Shown: positions 6,257 through 10,715 of the stretch, piece after piece
Position numbering within the stretch: the first letter of the stretch is position 1
Layout: every line of letters starts with the position of its first letter
Source of the DNA: UPXZ01 sp035402725
GTDB taxonomy: Bacteria > Bacteroidota > Bacteroidia > Bacteroidales > Paludibacteraceae
NCBI GenBank assembly: GCA_035402725.1
Contig: DAONDU010000089.1
Location: forward strand, 1 to 10,715
Direction of reading: 5' to 3'
DNA length: 10,715 bases
The notes under the pieces: model-generated
What the model saw: the letters and a program-made list of their open reading frames with translations, nothing else
Databases searched by the model: none
Told to the model about the DNA's origin: nothing
Made by a program: the position numbers and the translations under genes

Positions 6257-8000
6257 CAGGATGGATATTCCATTTAGCTTTGAAAGCTGGTCCGTTATCT
6301 TCATTCTTGTTTGCCGAGTTACCTGTAAGGTTCGGGTTGGCATTAAGAGTGGATTGATAAATCGGGAAATATTCATGACCCTTGTAGTAATACTTATACG
6401 ACGAACTGGTTGCTGTAGCAGCAGTAAGCTCTTCTGTAGAGGCTTTGCCATCGAGTTTATAATAACCATGTTCAACCAGTTGATTCAGACGACCTGCATC
6501 GTAGAAGAATCCCCAGCGGAGTAAGTCGATACCACGACCGTTTTCGCAACCGAATTCTTTCGGACGTTCAACATTAGCTATTTGTTCGAAAAGAGCATCA
6601 GCTGACGCGAAATCGGAAAGTTTCAGGTCTTTAAGAGCCACACGTCTACGTACGGTGTTGATATAATCGATTGCTGTCTGTGTCGGGCCGTGGAGTTCAT
6701 TTTCACATTCTGCGGCACGTAGCAAAACATCGCTGTAACGCATCAGACGCAGGTTGATACCGCAATGTAATCCGTTTGTAATGGAACTGTAGATATTATT
6801 TCGCGCATTGGTAAATTTTGCAATGGATACGCCACCCTGAGCAGTGTTCGAAAGTGGAGTTGCAGTGATATCCTTTTGATAGATCGTGTTGCAACGCGGA
6901 TCTCCATTCGGATATGCTGCAGTTTTCAGGTTTGTATAATTGTTATATTCACTTTCGAATGTAACCAGTGTCCAGTATAAACGCGGATCGAGACGACCAT
7001 CGGTACAGTTTTCTTTTTTGAACAGGTTATACAACCAGGGTGAAGCTGCAAGGTCTCCCCAGCTGCCCATTTCCTGAGAAGCGTAGTTACTTTCCACTGC
7101 ATGACCCTGTGTTGCTTCCGAGCTGATGTTTACCGGTGTCCATTCTTCGTCGGTGCCACCTGTTCCATAATCCAGAAACTGTACTTCGAAGAGGCTTTCC
7201 GAGTTGTTTTCATATTTAGCACCTTCCCTGAAATTGTCACCATAATCGGCTGTCAGTTCGTAATGTCCGTACTTTCCTGCGATGATATCTTTCAGAACAG
7301 TATATGCTTCTGAATATTTATGACGAAACATCAGTGCACGTGCCAGATATCCGGCAGCAGCACCGCTTGTAGCACGCCCTTTTGCCCATTCGCCACCTTT
7401 ATCGCGCGATGGCAACATCTGCATGGCTTTTGTGAGGTCAGCCTCTATCTGATCAAACACCTGGTCCTGAGTATTGTTAGGCGCGTACATGGTGTTGATG
7501 TCCGAATAAGAAGCATAGTCAGTAATCAGCGGAACATTCTGGTAGTAGGTAGCCAGTTCATAATATGCAAGAGAGCGGAGAAAGAGTGCCTGTCCGGCTA
7601 TCTGATTGTAAGAAGCTTCCGACATGCTGACATTATCAACTTTCGACAAAACAAAATTTGTACGGTTTACTACATGGTAGTTGTCGCGCCATATCCACTC
7701 ATCTCCTATCCCGATTGTTCCCGGGGAATTGAGGTTGTCGTACTCCAGATACCATTGTTGTGATGAATTCCAAACTTCGTCACCACGTACCGCATCCATC
7801 GTGTAGCCAACGCGGGCAAATGTTCCTTCGAGGCGTATGCGGTTGTAGCACGAGATAATAGCTTCCTTAAGATCCGACTCTGTATTGCCAAAATCATAGG
7901 TAGTCTGATTGTTTGGGTTCTGAACATCGAGTTGGTCATTGCAGGCAGTCATGCCTCCAATGAACGCTAACATTGTTAGAAATATTTTTATACTTTTCAT
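6246..8000 (-). CDS. SusD/RagB-family glycan-binding lipoprotein
   Basis: A 584-residue outer-membrane lipoprotein that captures glycan at the cell surface and sits as a lid on its SusC partner. The signal peptide ends in GMTAC, with lipidated Cys20, followed by NDQLDVQNPN, the typical SusD start. Family features include helices of TPR-like type (for example 139-155 and 211-240), RLMRYSDVLLRAAE (418-431), the NTVRRRV segment (448-454), ERPKEFGCENGRGIDLLRWG (478-497; the usual form is ERxxEFxxEGxRxxDLxRWG), and HEYFPIYQSTLNANPNL (542-558) near the C-terminus. Length is normal for the family. Tyr and Trp residues are frequent, as expected for a glycan-binding surface, but the binding site cannot be identified by eye. 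It starts 30 nt after the susC stop with no Shine-Dalgarno sequence; the leader is AT-rich. Arabinan as ligand is inferred only from the neighbouring GH43 enzymes. Confidence 0.95.
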   Translation of the reverse strand: MKSIKIFLTMLAFIGGMTACNDQLDVQNPNNQTTYDFGNTESDLKEAIISCYNRIRLEGTFARVGYTMDAVRGDEVWNSSQQWYLEYDNLNSPGTIGIGDEWIWRDNYHVVNRTNFVLSKVDNVSMSEASYNQIAGQALFLRSLAYYELATYYQNVPLITDYASYSDINTMYAPNNTQDQVFDQIEADLTKAMQMLPSRDKGGEWAKGRATSGAAAGYLARALMFRHKYSEAYTVLKDIIAGKYGHYELTADYGDNFREGAKYENNSESLFEVQFLDYGTGGTDEEWTPVNISSEATQGHAVESNYASQEMGSWGDLAASPWLYNLFKKENCTDGRLDPRLYWTLVTFESEYNNYTNLKTAAYPNGDPRCNTIYQKDITATPLSNTAQGGVSIAKFTNARNNIYSSITNGLHCGINLRLMRYSDVLLRAAECENELHGPTQTAIDYINTVRRRVALKDLKLSDFASADALFEQIANVERPKEFGCENGRGIDLLRWGFFYDAGRLNQLVEHGYYKLDGKASTEELTAATATSSSYKYYYKGHEYFPIYQSTLNANPNLTGNSANKNEDNGPAFKAKWNIHPVVK

Positions 8001-8030
8001 GTTGATACTCTATTAATTAGATTATATTTT

Positions 8031-10715
8031 TTAGAATGAGAAGTGCGCTCCGAACATGACTGTTCGTGGTGTTGGATACGAACAATAGTTGTAACCCGGG
8101 GTGAATGTACCTCCGGCAAAGTCAACATTGTAGCCTTTGTATTTTGACAACGTGGCCAGATTCTGAGCCGACGCGTATATCCTCAGACCGTTAACATAGC
8201 CACCAAACCATTTGTCAGGAAAGTTATAGCCCAGTTCAATGTTGGCAATTTTCAGATAGGATGCATCCTGAATGAAACGCTCACTGAACATATCGTTTGT
8301 AATTGAACCTGTCGATTTGTATGCTATGCGGGGCACATTTGTGTTCGTGTTATCCGGTGTCCAGGCATTCAACAGATCAACACTCTTGTTGAGAGCACCA
8401 TATGAGCTGTGCAGTGTTACATCTACGAAGTCAACCGCTTTGAAACCTGCTGCTCCATAGGTAGAAACGCTCAGATCAAAACCTTTCCATTCTGCACGTC
8501 CGCTCAAACCATAACTTATCTTTGGCAAACCACTTCCCAGATATTTCTGGTCTTCGTTGGTGATTTCGCCATCGGGTATTGGATTGCCATTGGCATCGAA
8601 GTCACCTGCAATGTCGGCATAAATTACGTCACCCGGTTGAGCTCCCGGCTGATTGATATGATTGCCTTCAGAGTTCACACGGTTATCAATCTCAGCCTGC
8701 GACTGGAAGATCCCTTCGTAAATATAACCATAGAACGAACCTACTTCACGACCTACTTCTGTGCGACAGTATCCATCCGTGCGCGGTTCACCTGAAACGC
8801 CCAATTTTGTAACCTTGTTTTTGATGGTCGATATGTTTGCCGAAATATCATACTTAACAGCATGTTTGTGATTATGGTATGCAAGCAGAAACTCAAGACC
8901 TGTGTTTTGCATGGTTGCAGCGTTCATAGTTACAGTGCCATTGGTAGCACCTGCACTGGTTGGAACTGCTACACTGTAAAGGAGGTCTTCGGATGTTGAT
9001 TTATACCAGTCAAAAGTAAATTCCAACTGATTGTTGAACATACCAAGGTCAAGACCTGCATCAATTGTTTTTTTCTTTTCCCAGCGGATAGCTTCGTTAA
9101 CATAATTGGATATGGCCGAACCGGTAACCTTAGTATTACCAAAGCTATAGGTGTAGTTACCTCTCGACATAACATCCATATACTGATATTCGCCTATGTT
9201 CTCGTTACCAAGTTCACCATAACTACCACGTAATTTGAGCAGGTTAATAGTCGATTTGGATACGGGGAAGAAATTTTCACGATCGATACGCCATCCTGCT
9301 GATACCGACGGGAACCAGTCCCAGCGGTCGGCTGAAGAAAGACGGCTTGATCCATCTCGCCGTGCTGTTGCCGAAAGGAGATATTTCTGATCGAAATCAT
9401 AATTGATACGACCGATATACGATGCAAGAACGTGTTCGCTTTCAAAGCTTGTTGACGAAGTTTCCTCTGCATTGTTTACCTGCAGATAGTATGGTTCCGG
9501 CATGGTAACACCTTTACCGGTGAGTGTGTGATAGAGTTCGCGTTCGAAAGTCTGACCTACAACAGCGTTGATATGACTTAAACCGAATTTACCATCATAG
9601 GTAACCGTATTTTCAATCAATGCATCGCTAAAGCTGCGATAACCTTCCGAGAGGTTCTCATTGCTCTTGGCCAGGTAGTTTGTTGTACTCTGAATAAATG
9701 CAGGCACAAATGTAAAGTCCTTTGCCATAGTTTTGCTGTATGACAGGTTCAGGTTGTAATTCAATTTGTGATTGCTACTCTTGAGGCGAAACATACCTAA
9801 AAGGTCAACATCTGCAGAGCCTGAAGCAACTACACGGTCAACAATTGTGTTTCGTTTAATCAGATTGTTTTCGAGCAAAACGTTCGTAACACGTATGTCT
9901 CCATGAACATCATCATAGTATGTACCGTAACCGTACGAGTCGTAGCTGTAATTGGTTGCAGCTGAGATTCTATCGTCCAGCACCCAGGTTGAAGGATCGT
10001 AAGCCTTGATGGTAGGCGGTAAAAGCAGCACAGATGCCATCACAGGATATTGTGCGCCATACAGGCCCTGTACGTACTCGTTGGCATTACTAAGAGCCAT
10101 ATTATCCTGACTACTGTGGCTGTACACCATGTTGGTTTTGAATTTGATAAACTTAACATCCATTGTATTGTTGATACGGGCTGTGAAACGGTCGAAGTTA
10201 GGACCGGCACCTTCCATGGTACCTCTCTGGCTAAAATAGTCGAGACCGATATTGTAAGTGTTGTTAGCTCCTCCACCCGACATATTGATGTTGTGATTCT
10301 GACGAATACCAGTTTTGAACGCTTCGTTGTACCAATTGGTGTTTACCTGGCTCGGATCTACGTATTTCGGGCTTGCCGGATTGTAGCCGGCAGGAACATC
10401 CATACCACTATTGGAGTACGCCATGTTGACATACTGGCCATACTGATACGAATCCATCACGTTGTATACACCTTTCTGCACCTGGTCGAAACCTGTGTAG
10501 CCGCTGTAGTCTATCTTCATTGCCTGGTTCTTTTTACCCTGTTTAGTGGTGATGATAACCACACCATTGGCAGCACGCGAACCGTAAATAGCTGCAGCAG
10601 AAGCATCTTTCAGTACCTGTAGGGTTTCGATATCGTTTGGCGAAAAGTCGCGTATTGTCGTTCCCATTGGCACTCCATCAATAATGTAGAGCGGTGCGGT
10701 GCTTCCGAATGAACC
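8031..10715 (-). CDS. SusC/RagA-family TonB-dependent receptor, 5'-truncated by window edge
   Basis: The C-terminal 894 residues of an outer-membrane glycan importer. The frame is open to the window edge: before the GTG at 10673 it still reads GSFGSTAPLYIIDG, so that GTG is an internal Val and not a start. The visible plug end is classic SusC: PLYIIDGVPM (8-17), NDIETLQVLKDASAAAIYGSRAANGVV (about 27-53). A long beta-barrel with alternating aromatic strands follows, for example LSATARRDGSSRL and PSVSAGWRIDREN. The protein ends in FGAHFSF, with the terminal Phe expected for barrel insertion by the BAM complex. Complete SusC proteins have about 1000 residues, so roughly 100-150 are missing: signal peptide, carboxypeptidase-D-like regulatory domain, TonB box and the first half of the plug. 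It heads this PUL segment with susD 30 nt downstream. The pair would import arabino-oligosaccharides using TonB/ExbBD energy; the substrate is inferred from the enzymes. Confidence 0.95.
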   Translation of the reverse strand, partial: GSFGSTAPLYIIDGVPMGTTIRDFSPNDIETLQVLKDASAAAIYGSRAANGVVIITTKQGKKNQAMKIDYSGYTGFDQVQKGVYNVMDSYQYGQYVNMAYSNSGMDVPAGYNPASPKYVDPSQVNTNWYNEAFKTGIRQNHNINMSGGGANNTYNIGLDYFSQRGTMEGAGPNFDRFTARINNTMDVKFIKFKTNMVYSHSSQDNMALSNANEYVQGLYGAQYPVMASVLLLPPTIKAYDPSTWVLDDRISAATNYSYDSYGYGTYYDDVHGDIRVTNVLLENNLIKRNTIVDRVVASGSADVDLLGMFRLKSSNHKLNYNLNLSYSKTMAKDFTFVPAFIQSTTNYLAKSNENLSEGYRSFSDALIENTVTYDGKFGLSHINAVVGQTFERELYHTLTGKGVTMPEPYYLQVNNAEETSSTSFESEHVLASYIGRINYDFDQKYLLSATARRDGSSRLSSADRWDWFPSVSAGWRIDRENFFPVSKSTINLLKLRGSYGELGNENIGEYQYMDVMSRGNYTYSFGNTKVTGSAISNYVNEAIRWEKKKTIDAGLDLGMFNNQLEFTFDWYKSTSEDLLYSVAVPTSAGATNGTVTMNAATMQNTGLEFLLAYHNHKHAVKYDISANISTIKNKVTKLGVSGEPRTDGYCRTEVGREVGSFYGYIYEGIFQSQAEIDNRVNSEGNHINQPGAQPGDVIYADIAGDFDANGNPIPDGEITNEDQKYLGSGLPKISYGLSGRAEWKGFDLSVSTYGAAGFKAVDFVDVTLHSSYGALNKSVDLLNAWTPDNTNTNVPRIAYKSTGSITNDMFSERFIQDASYLKIANIELGYNFPDKWFGGYVNGLRIYASAQNLATLSKYKGYNVDFAGGTFTPGYNYCSYPTPRTVMFGAHFSF

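Noticed and set aside
10050..10622. A 190-codon open frame on the plus strand opposite susC
   Set aside because: It is antisense to the conserved SusC plug and barrel region, with a low-complexity Val/Ile/Thr-rich product and no recognisable motif.
10671..10673. GTG as a possible start of the SusC-like gene
   Set aside because: The frame stays open to the window edge and the upstream codons encode the conserved LYIIDG plug motif, so the true start is outside the window.

Overview
The window looks like chromosomal DNA from a member of the Bacteroidetes, most likely order Bacteroidales. The main reasons are a SusC/SusD-type pair, lipoproteins with Bacteroidetes-style signal regions, starts without Shine-Dalgarno sequences but with A-rich leaders, and matches to the Bacteroidetes -7 promoter element (TAnnTTTG). 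Every gene I can support lies on the minus strand, so transcription runs from high to low coordinates. The species cannot be determined from this sequence.

Right part (10715 down to about 3420): the distal part of a polysaccharide utilization locus (PUL). In transcription order it holds a SusC-like TonB-dependent receptor whose 5' end lies outside the window, a SusD-like glycan-binding lipoprotein, a GH43 lipoprotein with a surface-export signal, and a second GH43 enzyme with an ordinary signal peptide. Spacers are 30, 85 and 27 nt, and a clear intrinsic terminator follows the last gene. Both GH43 proteins keep the Asp/Asp/Glu catalytic set and resemble arabinan endo-1,5-alpha-L-arabinanases. 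The simplest model is that the lipoprotein cuts arabinan (free or as pectin side chains) at the cell surface, SusC/SusD import the oligosaccharides, and the second GH43 trims them in the periplasm. The regulator, any GH51 arabinofuranosidase and any arabinose catabolic genes would have to lie elsewhere. The susD-GH43 spacer is unusual: it holds a perfect 12-bp hairpin directly downstream of a good match to a Bacteroidetes promoter.

Middle (3117-3469): about 350 bp without a gene. It holds the PUL terminator, a probable -7 element for the next operon and some short inverted repeats.

Left part (3116 down to 1): a surface-polysaccharide biosynthesis operon with a Wzx-type flippase, UDP-galactopyranose mutase (glf) and a glycosyltransferase cut off by the window edge. 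Both junctions are 4-bp ATGA stop/start overlaps, so the three genes are probably translated in a coupled way. The glf gene implies a galactofuranose-containing glycan.

I found no RNA gene, CRISPR array, insertion sequence or phage gene, and no clearly new system. The most informative non-coding signal is the hairpin/promoter arrangement in the susD-GH43 spacer.
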